NCBI GenBank assembly: GCA_033854735.1
Contig: JAWWPY010000598.1
Span: 26,685 to 90,684, forward strand
Origin: JAWWPY01 sp033854735
Lineage (GTDB): Bacteria > Actinomycetota > Actinomycetes > Streptosporangiales > Streptosporangiaceae
Direction of reading: 5' to 3'
Length of the DNA: 64,000 nt
The position numbers were made by a program, and so were the translations under genes. How positions within the stretch are numbered: position 1 is the first letter of the stretch; every line of letters starts with the position of its first letter. Below the pieces are notes generated by a model. It was given only the letters and a program-made list of their open reading frames with translations. It was not told the DNA's origin and did not search any database. Positions 1 through 8,891 of this stretch are shown piece after piece.

Positions 1-845
1 GAGCTGTTGCCGCCGGCGGCGAGCTCGATCTGGTAGCGCGCCCCCATGATGAAGGGCAGGACGAAGTTGCTCAGCTCGTCAGCCTGCTGCTGCTCCTGCG
101 CGACGTAGTCGGTCGGCGACGGCGCCGTCGCACCGCTGAACCAGGTCGGCTCGTTGAGCAGCGCGGCACCGAGCGCGATGCGCGCCCGGCCTTGGGCCGT
201 CGCTTGCGCGTTCCCCGTCACCGTGGCCAGCGCAGCCGCCGCCGCGGTGGCCTGACCAGCTGTCGCGTACCGCACGAGCTGGACGTGCTGACTGGGGGCG
301 AGCAATTCGTTGAGTGCATATTCGCCGTCAAGCTGGTAGTTGTTGAGGCTCAGCGCACCGGCGACCAGGCCGCAGGTCGTCAGCGTCCCGCCGATCCGGC
401 CCTGGGAGTCCTGGGTCTCCTCGGCGCTGACCAGGCCGCCCATCGACGTGCCCCAGGCAATCGTCCGGCCGGGGCGGCCGGTGAGCTTCTCAACCGCCGT
501 GAGCGAGGCGAACTGGTCCTTCACGGCCGACGCGAGCGCCCACCACGACGGGCCCGAGTATGACGAGCCGGCCAGCGCGTAACCGAGGCCGAGCAGATCG
601 GCCTGCGTCGCCGGGTCGGGCGCGTCCTGCGCGGTCAGCGGGCCGAACCCGTGGCTGTACAGGATGATCGTGCCGTTCCACGCCGCTGGCACGTCCGCGA
701 TCCATGTCGCGCCATCGGCGAGTGAGCCCGTGTAGTGGGTGCTGGTGGCGCCGGACGCGGCGGTCGCGCTTGGCGCCCCGGAGGCCAGGACGAACGTGAC
801 TGCGGTGGCCGCGAGGACGGCCCGGAACAGGTGTCGCTGGTGCAT
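1..845 (-). CDS. secreted alpha/beta hydrolase, C-terminus cut by window edge
   Basis: Leftward open frame running off the left edge; 281 residues are visible. It starts at ATG 843-845 behind a GGAGAGG ribosome site (about 851-857). The N-terminus (MHQRHLF..., hydrophobic core, ...PSATAASGA) is a Sec-type signal peptide with an AxA-like cleavage site, so the product is probably exported. The mature part has an IILYSHGFG strand/oxyanion loop and a nucleophile elbow GTSMGG (G-x-S-x-G) near residue 133, typical of alpha/beta hydrolases of the prolyl-oligopeptidase or secreted lipase/esterase type. The catalytic Asp and His must lie near or beyond the edge. Substrate unknown. Internal frames on the same strand are shadows. 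Confidence 0.8.
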   Translation of the reverse strand, partial: MHQRHLFRAVLAATAVTFVLASGAPSATAASGATSTHYTGSLADGATWIADVPAAWNGTIILYSHGFGPLTAQDAPDPATQADLLGLGYALAGSSYSGPSWWALASAVKDQFASLTAVEKLTGRPGRTIAWGTSMGGLVSAEETQDSQGRIGGTLTTCGLVAGALSLNNYQLDGEYALNELLAPSQHVQLVRYATAGQATAAAAALATVTGNAQATAQGRARIALGAALLNEPTWFSGATAPSPTDYVAQEQQQADELSNFVLPFIMGARYQIELAAGGNS

Positions 846-956
846 CCGAGATCCTCTCCGACGAGGAACACTGATGGGCCGAGGTTGCCACAGGAACGGC
901 CAGATGTACAGGTTTCCTGTTGAACAGGATGCCGTGCTACCAGGGGCCTGCTGACC

Positions 957-1460
957 TCAGTGCGGTGGGCCGTCGGAGAGTGCGACCCGGCATGCGTAGA
1001 GGTACCGGCGCAGCTCCTCGACCTGCTGGTCGGTGAGGCCGGACAGCATCCGCCGCTCCAGGTCCCTGACCTTGCCCCGGTACCGGCGGATCAGCTCGCT
1101 CCCGGCCGCCGTCAGGCCGATGACCAGCCGCCGCCGGTCAGCCGGGTCACGGCGACGCTCTATCAGCCTGCGGGCTTCCAGCGTCGTCACCATGTCCGCC
1201 ATGCTCTGCGTCGTCACGAATGAGTTGCGGGCCAGCTGGGCCGAGGTCAGACCCGGATGCCGCTCGAGGACGGTGAGCGCGGTGTACTGCAGGGCCGTGA
1301 TCTCGGCTGGCTTGAGCAGGTCATCGAGATGTGAGCGCACGGCGAGTTCGACCTGCTTCTGGAGGTACAGCATCGTCGCCTCGGCGGGCTTGGCGGACGT
1401 GGCGGCTGGAGTTCCGCTGCCGACCTTGCGCCCGGGCACGGCGCCATGCTCGCTGGCCAT
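957..1460 (-). CDS. MarR family transcriptional regulator
   Basis: 167 residues from ATG 1460. The winged-helix core covers roughly residues 50-130: recognition region TSAQLARNSFVTTQSMADMV, followed by the wing signature RRDPADRRRLVIGLT (the DxRxxR pattern of MarR proteins). The helices after the wing would form the dimer interface. A later start at ATG 1373 (138 residues) has a better spaced GAGG site and would give the usual family length, so the first 29 residues, rich in Ala, Pro and Lys, may not be translated. It lies just upstream of the secreted hydrolase on the same strand (about 110 bp gap) and might control it. Ligand unknown. Confidence 0.85.
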   Translation of the reverse strand: MASEHGAVPGRKVGSGTPAATSAKPAEATMLYLQKQVELAVRSHLDDLLKPAEITALQYTALTVLERHPGLTSAQLARNSFVTTQSMADMVTTLEARRLIERRRDPADRRRLVIGLTAAGSELIRRYRGKVRDLERRMLSGLTDQQVEELRRYLYACRVALSDGPPH

Positions 1461-1620
1461 CCCTTTATCTTGGTCTATTACTTCCGTGGCTGCTCAGTGG
1501 CCCACCGAGCAAGATCCGCCATCGGTAGAACAGGCAGAGGACCGTGAGCTGCCACCGGATCGCCGCGGATCGTGGAGGCCGGTACCGCGGAGTGATCACG
1601 CCCCAGGTGACGCCGTCAAA

Positions 1621-2037
1621 TCAGTGGCCTGATGGTCCGCCACCGTGTCCGTCTCCGTCACCACAACACATCAGACAGTTACCATTGCCGTCGTAGACCG
1701 GTGGGGTGAGAGAGTTGGTCGGAGTCGCGGTCGGCGTCGGGGTCGCGCTGGGGCTGGCCGTTGGCGTGGCCGGCGCGGATGTGCTGCTGCTCAGGCCCGG
1801 CGTGATGCCGCGGTACACCCCGGCCAGGGACGTCCCGGCCGAGCTGAGACCGCTGGCGATGACCAGACTCAGGAGCCCGAGCATAAGGGCGTACTCCAGC
1901 CCGGCGAGTCCCCGGTCCTGATTCAGCCGGGCGGCCAGCGCGGTGCGTACCCGGTTCACGGCGCACTCACCAGGGAACCCACGGTCAACCCGGGGCCCGG
2001 TACCGCGAGGAAACGTGATGATCTTGGTGGGTTTCAT
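1621..2037 (-). CDS. Flp/TadE-like pilin with Thr/Pro tail and Cys/His end
   Basis: 138 residues; ATG 2037 is preceded by AAGGAG with about 10 nt spacing. Residues about 38-68 match the Flp-type pilin pattern: a basic stretch (RLNQDRG), then GLAGLEYALMLGLLSLVIASG with the conserved Glu-Tyr and a single hydrophobic helix. A Ser/Thr/Ala/Pro-rich linker of about 35 residues follows, then a short tail containing CLMCC and several Gly, Asp and His residues. Flp pilins are normally 50-70 residues and are exported by the Tad machinery. No tad genes are present here, so it is an orphan pilin or a pilin-like anchor. The tail looks capable of binding metal, which is inference. Confidence 0.65.
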   Translation of the reverse strand: MKPTKIITFPRGTGPRVDRGFPGECAVNRVRTALAARLNQDRGLAGLEYALMLGLLSLVIASGLSSAGTSLAGVYRGITPGLSSSTSAPATPTASPSATPTPTATPTNSLTPPVYDGNGNCLMCCGDGDGHGGGPSGH

Positions 2038-2270
2038 CTAAATTTTGCTCCTTCAAGGCGTGGTCGGCCAGGAACTGCGCATCGGCCCTCTGGTGGTCAG
2101 CCACGTCCAGGAGCAGGAACTCCTTGGCCTAGGCGGTCTACTACAACCTCCCTCTTTAGGGGGATGACGGCCTGGGCCTTTGGGGGGAGTGGGCATCGCA
2201 CAAACAGATGAACCCAGTTCTTCAGGACATTTGCCTCAAAGCCACCCCGCCCGGGCAGATCTCTCCGGGT

Positions 2271-3140
2271 TCAGGGCGCGAGTTCGAGCGCACCCGCGAC
2301 CTCGGCGAGGGCGGTCAGGTGATCGTCGACCGTGCTGAGCCCGGCACCCATCGTGTTGACCGACAGATGGGTCGCGCCTGCGCCACGCCACCTGCTCACG
2401 TCCTCCACCACCTGGGCTGTGCCCGCCGGGTTCCAGCTCACCCGGGCCTCGATGCCGATCGTCGATGGATCCCGGCCCGCTCCCTGGGCGGCAGCCGCCA
2501 CGATGGCGAGCGCCTCATCGAGTTTCGGTCCCGGTGGTACCTGGGGAAACCAGCCGTCGGCCAGGCGGCCAACCCGCTCATAGGCACGCGGCGACTGCGC
2601 CCCGAACCATACCGGGATGGGGCGCTGCACCGGCAGCGGCGCCAGGCCGGCGGCCGTGACCCGCTCGTATTCGCCGTTGAAGGTCACGCTCTGCTCGGTC
2701 CACAGCCGGCGCATCAGCGCGATCTGCTCCTCGATACGACGGCCCCGGTTCGAGAAATCCTGGCCGAGCGCCTCATATTCGACCGCGTTCCAGCCGAGCC
2801 CGACGCCGAGCCGGAAGTGACCCCCGGTGAGCAGGTCGACCTCGGCCGCCTGCTTGGCCGCGAGGGCGGTCTGGCGCTGCGGCAGGATGATGATCCCGGT
2901 GACCAGCTCGAGCGATGTGATCCCAGCCAGGTAGCCGTAGAGGACCATCGGCTCGTGGAAGGTCGTGTGCACGTCATAAGGCCCGGTCCAGGGCGCGTGG
3001 GCCTCCGGGTCGGCGCCGAGGACATGGTCGTACGCGAGGACGTGGGTGAAGCCAAGCTCCTCGACCCGCTGCGCGTACGCGCGCACCGCGCCCACGTCTC
3101 CGCCGATCTCTGTCTGGGGGAACACTGCACCTATCCGCAT
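2271..3140 (-). CDS. LLM-class F420-dependent oxidoreductase
   Basis: 289 residues from ATG 3140 (MRIGAVFPQTEIGGD, the usual start of this family; the frame stays open further upstream but without family similarity). It is a luciferase-like TIM barrel: LEELGFTHV-type first helix, YDHVLGAD, LVTGIIILPQRQTALAAKQAAEVD and FRLGVGLGWNAVEYEALG are standard for the actinobacterial F420-dependent subgroup (TIGR03619-like). The probable role is hydride transfer with deazaflavin F420 on an unknown substrate. It is divergent from the LuxR gene, with about 120 bp between starts, so both may share a control region. Confidence 0.85.
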   Translation of the reverse strand: MRIGAVFPQTEIGGDVGAVRAYAQRVEELGFTHVLAYDHVLGADPEAHAPWTGPYDVHTTFHEPMVLYGYLAGITSLELVTGIIILPQRQTALAAKQAAEVDLLTGGHFRLGVGLGWNAVEYEALGQDFSNRGRRIEEQIALMRRLWTEQSVTFNGEYERVTAAGLAPLPVQRPIPVWFGAQSPRAYERVGRLADGWFPQVPPGPKLDEALAIVAAAAQGAGRDPSTIGIEARVSWNPAGTAQVVEDVSRWRGAGATHLSVNTMGAGLSTVDDHLTALAEVAGALELAP

Positions 3141-3259
3141 GGTGCCAGTTATACCTGGTGGGCCGCGGCCAGCCGCCGACTGCGCGGGACACCGCGAGTC
3201 CCGCGCACTCCGGCTGACCCCCCTTGGCTTCGGCCAGCGCATCTGACAGCGTTTGGCTC

Positions 3260-6200
3260 ATGAGCGCCAGCGTTGTCAGCCCGGTATTCGTAGGCCGCCG
3301 CGCGGAAATGGCTTCGCTGGCCGCCCTTATGAAGCGAGCACATGACGGTGCGGCGGCATTCGCCCTCATCGGCGGTGAGGCTGGCGTAGGCAAGACCCGG
3401 CTGGTCGAGGAGCTGGCCGCGCAGGCGTCCGGCGCCGGGTTCACCGTGCTCGTCGGCCATTGCATCGAACTCGGCGCCGAGGGCCTGCCGCTGGCGCCCC
3501 TCGTCGATGCGCTGCGCGTGCTGGCCCGTACCATCCCCGCGGACCAGCTCGCCGAGTTGCTCGGCCCGGCCCGCCGCGGGCTGGCCCGGCTGCTGCCCGA
3601 ACTCGACCGGGACGCGGCGGCGGCCCCGCCCGCTGATGACGTCCAGGCTGGCCAGCTGCTTGAGCTGATGCTTGGGCTGATCAGCAGGCTCGGCGCGGCG
3701 CGGCCGGTGATGCTCGTCCTCGAAGACCTGCACTGGGCCGATCAGTCGACCCTGGAACTGCTGGCCTTCCTGGTCAGGTCGCTGCGTGAGGTCCGGGTCC
3801 TGCTGGTGGCGACGTACCGGTCCGACGAGTTGCACCGGCGTCATCCGTTGCGGCCGCTTCTCACGGGCTGGGAGCGGGTGCGGTCGGTGCACCGCGTCGA
3901 ACTGCCGCGTTTCGAGCGTGACGAGGTCGCCGCCCTGCTGGACGCGATCCTGACCGAGCAGCCCGGACCTGAACTGGTCGATCTGGTGTGCGACCGTTCC
4001 GGTGGCAACGCGTTCCTGGTCGAGGAACTGGCCGGCATCGTGCGGTCCGGAGGAGATCCCGCCGACCTGCCGCCTTCGCTGCGGGATGTCTTGCTGAGCC
4101 GCATCGATTCGCTGAGCCCGGCAGCGCAGTTGCTGCTGCGCACGGCGTCGGTGGCCGGGCGGCGGGTCGCCGACCGCCTGCTCGCCCGGGTTGCTGACCT
4201 GGACGAACCGACGCTCTTCGGTGCACTGCGGGAGACCGTGGAGAGTCACTTGCTGGTGGTGGACGAGACGGGCCGCGGCTACGCGTTCCGGCATGCGCTC
4301 GCCCGCGACGCCATTTACGAGGACATGCTCCCCGGCGAGCGAGTCCGGCTGCACGCCGCATACGGTGCGGCGCTGGCCAACGATCCGGGGCTCACGGAGG
4401 ACGAGGCCGCGGTCCCGGCGGCGCTGGCCCACCACTGGTACGCCGCGCTCGATCTGCCGCTGGCGCTGTCCGCGTCGATCACGGCGGCTCAGCAGGCGTT
4501 GACCTCCTACGCCCCGGCCGAGGCGCTGCGGCATCTCGAACGGGCCCTGCAGATCTGGCCGCGGGTGCCCGACGCGGAACAGCGCACCGGCCTCGACCAG
4601 GCCGAGGTGAGCAGGCTTTCGGCTGACGCCGCCTACCGGGCCGGCGCCGTCGACCGGGCGGTGTCCCTGCTCGACCAGGCTCTCACCGAGCTTCCCGGCG
4701 GTGACGACGCCGTCCGCCGGGCCCTGCTGCTGGACCGCCGCGCGCTCGCGCTGCGTGATGTCGGCCGCGAGACCGAGGCCATCACCGCTCTGGAGCAGGC
4801 GCTGGCGCTGCTGCCGGCCGATCAGACGACGCGGGCCCACGCGGCGGTCCTGTCATCCCTGGCGAGTTCCCTGATCCGCACCGGCGACAATGCCGGAGCG
4901 GTCCGGACGGCGCAGCGCGCGGTGCAGGCGGCCCGCGCGGCCGGTGCGGCGGCCGAGGAGGCCGACGCCTGCATCACCCTCGGTATCGCCCGGTCTTACC
5001 TCAGCAGCACCGGGGAAGGGCTCGACGACCTCAGGGCCGGCCTGCGCCTGGCCCGCGGCCTTGACGCCTCAACGATCGCCCTGCGTGGCTCCGTCAATCT
5101 CTCCGACGTGCTCGAGCTTCTCGGCAGGCACGCCGAGGCGGCCGAGGTGGCGACCGAGGGTGTGGCCCTCGCCTCGCGCGTCGGGCTGTCCCGGACCATG
5201 GGCTCCTTCCTCACCGGCAATGTGGTCGAGCCGCTGCTGCGGCTGGGCCAGTGGGATGAGGCCGGGCGGCTTATCACTCAGGGGCTGGCCACCCTGCCCG
5301 AGGGTGTCTTCAGCAGCACGCTGCGACAGCTGCGCGCCGAGCTGGCCGCGCTGTGCGGCCGGTACGGGGACGCCACGAGAGAACTTCAGGCCGCCCGGCA
5401 GACACTGGGCGCGACGACCGACGCCCAGTTCATCCTGACGTTCCTGCATATCGAGACGACGGTCATGCATGGCCAGGGGGATCTCACGGCGGCGCGGGCC
5501 AAGCTCGCGGACGGGCTGGCCGCCGCGCCGATCCCGTTGTCGGCGCGCTACGTCTGGCCCTTGCTGTGGCTGGGCATGCGCATCGAAGCTGATGATGCCA
5601 CCCGCTCCCGCGACCGTCGCGAGGCCATCCCGGATGTGAGCAGCGAACGCTGCCGTGAGCTGGTGCGCCTCGCTGGGGAGCTGACTGCCCTGACCCCCGC
5701 TGCCCGCGGCTACCGGGCGCTGGTCACCGCCGAGCACGCACGGGTTGATGGCACGGACGACGAGGAGACATGGGCGGCGGCCGTGCGCGGATGGCGGTCG
5801 ACTGGCGAACCCTACCCGCTGGCCTACGCCCTGCTGCGGCTGGCCGAAGCGCACTGCGGCACCGGTGACCGGCAGGCCGCTACCGACGCCGTGCGGGAGG
5901 CCAGCTCGACTGCGCGCCGGATCGGGGCGATCCCGCTGGCCGACGACGCCGCGGCCCTGGCCCGCCGCGCCCGGCTCAGCCTGCACGACCAGCCAGGCAC
6001 CGGCACCGGGGCAGGCGATGGTGCCGGGGCAGGCGACCACGCCGGGACAGGCGACCAGGCACCGGACGCCCCGCCTGACGCGCCAGACGAGCTCGCCCGC
6101 TTCGGGCTGACCGACCGGGAGCGCGAGGTGCTCATGCTCCTCGCCGTTGGCCGCTCGAACTCCCAGATCGCCCGCGCCCTGTTCATCAGTCCGAAGACCG

Positions 6201-6319
6201 CCAGCGTGCACGTCTCCAACATTCTCGCCAAGCTCGGCGTGACAGGCCGGATCGAAGCCGCGGCGGTCGCCCACCGGCTTGGCGTGGTCGATCACACCGG
6301 GCAGGCCGCGGAAATCTAG
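3260..6319 (+). CDS. LAL-type LuxR transcriptional regulator with AAA ATPase domain
   Basis: About 1019 residues from ATG 3260; an in-frame TTG at 3224 is possible but lacks a good ribosome site. Order: N-terminal FVGRRAEMASL motif, Walker A GGEAGVGKTR near residues 39-48, Walker B VMLVLEDLHWAD, a winged-helix segment ending in FRHALARDAIYEDML, a long TPR-like helical region, a Gly/Ala/Asp/Thr linker built from short tandem repeats (near 5995-6090), and a C-terminal LuxR HTH (LTDREREVLMLLAVGRSNSQIA...SVHVSNILAKLGV). This is the MalT/LAL architecture in which ATP and a ligand control DNA binding. The target is unknown; the divergent oxidoreductase and the downstream MFS exporter are the obvious candidates. 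Confidence 0.9.
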   Translation: MSASVVSPVFVGRRAEMASLAALMKRAHDGAAAFALIGGEAGVGKTRLVEELAAQASGAGFTVLVGHCIELGAEGLPLAPLVDALRVLARTIPADQLAELLGPARRGLARLLPELDRDAAAAPPADDVQAGQLLELMLGLISRLGAARPVMLVLEDLHWADQSTLELLAFLVRSLREVRVLLVATYRSDELHRRHPLRPLLTGWERVRSVHRVELPRFERDEVAALLDAILTEQPGPELVDLVCDRSGGNAFLVEELAGIVRSGGDPADLPPSLRDVLLSRIDSLSPAAQLLLRTASVAGRRVADRLLARVADLDEPTLFGALRETVESHLLVVDETGRGYAFRHALARDAIYEDMLPGERVRLHAAYGAALANDPGLTEDEAAVPAALAHHWYAALDLPLALSASITAAQQALTSYAPAEALRHLERALQIWPRVPDAEQRTGLDQAEVSRLSADAAYRAGAVDRAVSLLDQALTELPGGDDAVRRALLLDRRALALRDVGRETEAITALEQALALLPADQTTRAHAAVLSSLASSLIRTGDNAGAVRTAQRAVQAARAAGAAAEEADACITLGIARSYLSSTGEGLDDLRAGLRLARGLDASTIALRGSVNLSDVLELLGRHAEAAEVATEGVALASRVGLSRTMGSFLTGNVVEPLLRLGQWDEAGRLITQGLATLPEGVFSSTLRQLRAELAALCGRYGDATRELQAARQTLGATTDAQFILTFLHIETTVMHGQGDLTAARAKLADGLAAAPIPLSARYVWPLLWLGMRIEADDATRSRDRREAIPDVSSERCRELVRLAGELTALTPAARGYRALVTAEHARVDGTDDEETWAAAVRGWRSTGEPYPLAYALLRLAEAHCGTGDRQAATDAVREASSTARRIGAIPLADDAAALARRARLSLHDQPGTGTGAGDGAGAGDHAGTGDQAPDAPPDAPDELARFGLTDREREVLMLLAVGRSNSQIARALFISPKTASVHVSNILAKLGVTGRIEAAAVAHRLGVVDHTGQAAEI

Positions 6320-6371
6320 GAGGCCGCGCGGCTGAGCGCCGCGAGCGCAGCAGTCCTCTCCGCGCGGCCTC
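6320..6371 (+). terminator. GC-rich stem-loop terminator after the LuxR gene
   Basis: A perfect 12-bp inverted repeat (GAGGCCGCGCGG at 6320-6331, CCGCGCGGCCTC at 6360-6371) starts right after the TAG stop. There is no U-tract, as is common in high-GC actinomycetes. A 13-bp direct repeat GGAGATCTAAGGC follows at 6381-6393 and 6397-6409. Confidence 0.6.
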
Positions 6372-6509
6372 TAAGGCGGCGGAGATCTAAGGCGCCGGAG
6401 ATCTAAGGCCCCGCGGGCTGCGTACTAGGGCGGCAGCCCGATGTGCAGACCACCCCCTTAGCCCGACCGTGATGGTGACGGGATCGATGGCGAAAGGGAC
6501 GTGGACCTC

Positions 6510-7820
6510 ATGAACATGGTGCAGAACGCAGCCGCCGGGACCATCCGCGCCTCGCTGCGCTACCCGGCGTTCCGCCGGCTGCTGTCAGCGCTCGCTGTGT
6601 CGCAGGTCGGCGACTGGATGTACAACCTGGCCCTGGTGGCGCTGGTCTACAGCCGGACGCACTCGGCTGCCTGGGCCGGTGTCGCGACGGCCGCGCGTGT
6701 GGTGCCGATCGTCGTGCTGGGACCGCTCGGCGGCGCGATCGCCGACCGCTTCGACCGGCGGCTGATCATGATCGTCTCGGATATCGCGCGGCTGGCGCTC
6801 ATGCTGCTGCTGGCCCTCGTCGCCGCTGCGCACCTGCCGATCCTGCTCGCGCCGGCGATCGCTGCGGCGGCGACCGTGGCCGCCACGCCCTACCTAGGGT
6901 GCGTCGCCGCGACCACCCCGCAGCTGGTGGACGACGCAGACCTGCCTGGCGCGAACACGGCCCGGTCGGCGGTCACGGCCATCGGTATCGTGGCCGGACC
7001 CGCGCTCGGGGGTGTCCTGCTCCTGGTCGGATCACCCTTGCTGGCCTTCCTGACGAACGCGGTTACCTTCGGGTTGTCCGCCCTCGCGGTGGCCTCGATT
7101 CCTGCGGGCCCGGCCTTCCGGCCCGTACGGTCGCAGGAGAGCCAGGCCGGCTTCTGGCGCGGGATCACCGCTGGCGCGTCCGCCTTGCGCTCGCAGCCAG
7201 AGGCGCTGCGGCTGGTCGGGGCGGACATCATGTGCAGCCTGCTCTACGGAATGCAGACCGTCCTGCTGCTTCTGGTCGCCCGCCGCATTGGCCTCGGCGC
7301 GGACGGCTACGGATACCTGTTCGCGGGAATCGGGATCGGCGGCCTGGCGGGGACCGCCGTCGCAGGCCGGGTGATCCGCTGGCAGCACCCCCGCCTTCTG
7401 CTCATCGCCGCCCTGGCCGCCGTCGGACTCCCGATGCCCCTGCTGGCGCTGATCACCTGGCCGGCTGCCGCCGTGGTCCTGGCCGCGGTTACCGGCGCCG
7501 GAGCCGTCCTGGTCGAGATCCTCACCGAGACTGGCCTGCAGCGGATGCTCGATGAGGAGGTGTTCGGCCGGGCCTACGGCGTGGCATTGCCGGCTTCGCT
7601 GGGCGGCATCGTCGTCGGGTCGCTGATCGCGCCCGTGCTCGTCGGCGCGTTCGGCGGGCCTGGGGCGCTCATCGTCTCCGGCGCTGCGGTGCTCTGCTAC
7701 GCCCTCGTGCTGCTGCGCCCAGGCCGCGCCGCGCGGACGCAGGCAGCCGCTCGGCAGGTAGCCGCCGGGCAGCCGGGCGTGGCGGCCGACGGGGTCGGCG
7801 ACGCCGTCATGGGCTACTGA
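6510..7820 (+). CDS. MFS transporter, EntS-like drug or siderophore exporter
   Basis: 436 residues from ATG 6510, placed by the GAAAGGGA ribosome site at 6492-6499; GTG 6501 is in frame but too close to that site. It has twelve probable membrane segments. The opening (FRRLLSALAVSQVGDWMYNLALVALVY) and the loop LGPLGGAIADRFDRRLIMIVSD are typical of the MFS_3/EntS subgroup. It probably exports a small molecule using the proton gradient. It lies 190 bp downstream of the LuxR gene on the same strand but beyond a terminator-like hairpin, so separate transcription is likely. Confidence 0.85.
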   Translation: MNMVQNAAAGTIRASLRYPAFRRLLSALAVSQVGDWMYNLALVALVYSRTHSAAWAGVATAARVVPIVVLGPLGGAIADRFDRRLIMIVSDIARLALMLLLALVAAAHLPILLAPAIAAAATVAATPYLGCVAATTPQLVDDADLPGANTARSAVTAIGIVAGPALGGVLLLVGSPLLAFLTNAVTFGLSALAVASIPAGPAFRPVRSQESQAGFWRGITAGASALRSQPEALRLVGADIMCSLLYGMQTVLLLLVARRIGLGADGYGYLFAGIGIGGLAGTAVAGRVIRWQHPRLLLIAALAAVGLPMPLLALITWPAAAVVLAAVTGAGAVLVEILTETGLQRMLDEEVFGRAYGVALPASLGGIVVGSLIAPVLVGAFGGPGALIVSGAAVLCYALVLLRPGRAARTQAAARQVAAGQPGVAADGVGDAVMGY

Positions 7821-7853
7821 TCGGCGGGACCGCCCAGGGACCAGGGTGTCCCC

Positions 7854-7893
7854 GCGGAGGGCCACCAGGGTTTCCTGCGGAGGGCCACCAGGG
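7854..7893. repeat. two tandem copies of a 17-bp repeat
   Basis: GCGGAGGGCCACCAGGG occurs at 7854-7870 and again at 7877-7893, between the converging MFS gene and the small 102-residue gene. It is one of many short tandem duplications in this window. Confidence 0.7.
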
Positions 7894-7937
7894 GGCGAGC
7901 GGCGGCGCGGGGCGGCCGGGCGGCGGCTGGGCGGCGG

Positions 7938-8246
7938 TCACTCGGCGGTAGGGCCGGCCTGCGGCGCGGGACTGGTGACGGCCTTGAGGACGCGTAGCGC
8001 GGTCGCGGTGACCTCGGCTGGAGGGGTGCCCGGGGGATTCCAGTAACGCAGTTCAGCGTAGCCATCTTCATCAATAATGATTTCGGCTTCGCGCTTGCCA
8101 GAGGGGCTGAGGGTCGCGGTTAAGTCCAGCCCGGCGCGGGAGTCGGTCAGATGCGTGGTCAGGCCGCAGGCGGCGAGCCCGGCTTCGATCACGCGCATGC
8201 GTTCCGCGTCGTACTGGGCGATTGCGGCGGCGCTGGGCTCGGTCAC
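7938..8246 (-). CDS. small conserved hypothetical protein in XRE/DUF397 cassette
   Basis: 102 residues from GTG 8246, chosen because AGGAGAAAG lies just upstream; the frame is open for 23 more codons without a ribosome site. I do not recognise a named domain. The core (GLTTHLTDSRAGLDLTATL, AEIIIDEDGYAELRYWNPPGT) looks like a small beta-rich fold, and the N-terminal helix is acidic. It follows the ATP-binding protein gene by about 60 bp on the same strand and probably shares its transcript. Such small proteins commonly sit beside RsbW-like and XRE/DUF397 genes in actinomycetes. Function unknown. Confidence 0.6.
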   Translation of the reverse strand: MTEPSAAAIAQYDAERMRVIEAGLAACGLTTHLTDSRAGLDLTATLSPSGKREAEIIIDEDGYAELRYWNPPGTPPAEVTATALRVLKAVTSPAPQAGPTAE

Positions 8247-8305
8247 GGTTGCTTTCTCCTGGGTGGATGGGGGCTGGGTAGCAGCGGGGGTGTGGGGGTG
8301 GGAGC

Positions 8306-8728
8306 TCACGGCCAATCCATCTCAAACCAGACCCGCCATCCGGTCTCGCTGTCACCGGCCCGTCCCCAGTCGTGGGCGAGCGCGGCGACGATGAGTAGCC
8401 CGCGCCCGTGCGGCCCGTCGCACTGGCGGACAGGGTGGCTCCACGGGCCGCCTCCATCCTGGACTTCGACCCGCAGCCGGCCGCCGTGGATCTGGGCGCG
8501 GACGGCGAACTGGCCGCCGTCACGTGAACGGCTGTGGATGGTGGCGTTGGCGGCCAGTTCACCCAGGCACAGAATGGCGTCATGGACGGCGGGGCGGCCA
8601 TCCAGGACGCTGGTCAGGAACCGGCGTGCCTCCCGAAGCTGCATAGGGGTGGCCGGGAAGGTCCGGGACCAGGCGAGCGACCGCACCGGCAGCGCGGGAC
8701 ATGCCGGCGGGGTCTCGCGGACGGTCAT
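8306..8728 (-). CDS. RsbW-like ATP-binding protein (HATPase_c_2)
   Basis: 140 residues from ATG 8728. It has the GHKL ATPase boxes of anti-sigma kinases: N box LCLGELAANATIHSRS near residues 62-77, G1-like EVQDGGGPW, and G2 GRGLLIVAALAHDWG near the C-terminus. It has no sensor or phosphoacceptor domain, so it is a stand-alone SpoIIAB/RsbW-like protein. These can bind sigma factors or act on partner proteins, and many lie next to XRE/DUF397 genes. It is divergent from the XRE gene at 8892. The longer upstream frame to 8824 has no ribosome site. Confidence 0.85.
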   Translation of the reverse strand: MTVRETPPACPALPVRSLAWSRTFPATPMQLREARRFLTSVLDGRPAVHDAILCLGELAANATIHSRSRDGGQFAVRAQIHGGRLRVEVQDGGGPWSHPVRQCDGPHGRGLLIVAALAHDWGRAGDSETGWRVWFEMDWP

Positions 8729-8891
8729 CGCGTCTTCTCTCAGTTTCGAAGGCCTGCTGGGATCTCGCGAAACAGCCTGTCGCGCCGGGGATACGCTTGA
8801 CCAGAGGGGGCGCGGGCACATCACGATGGTGAAAAGGTCGCGTGTGCCTGTTGTCGATTCAGACGACGGAATCCCGCATGGGTGAGGACGT

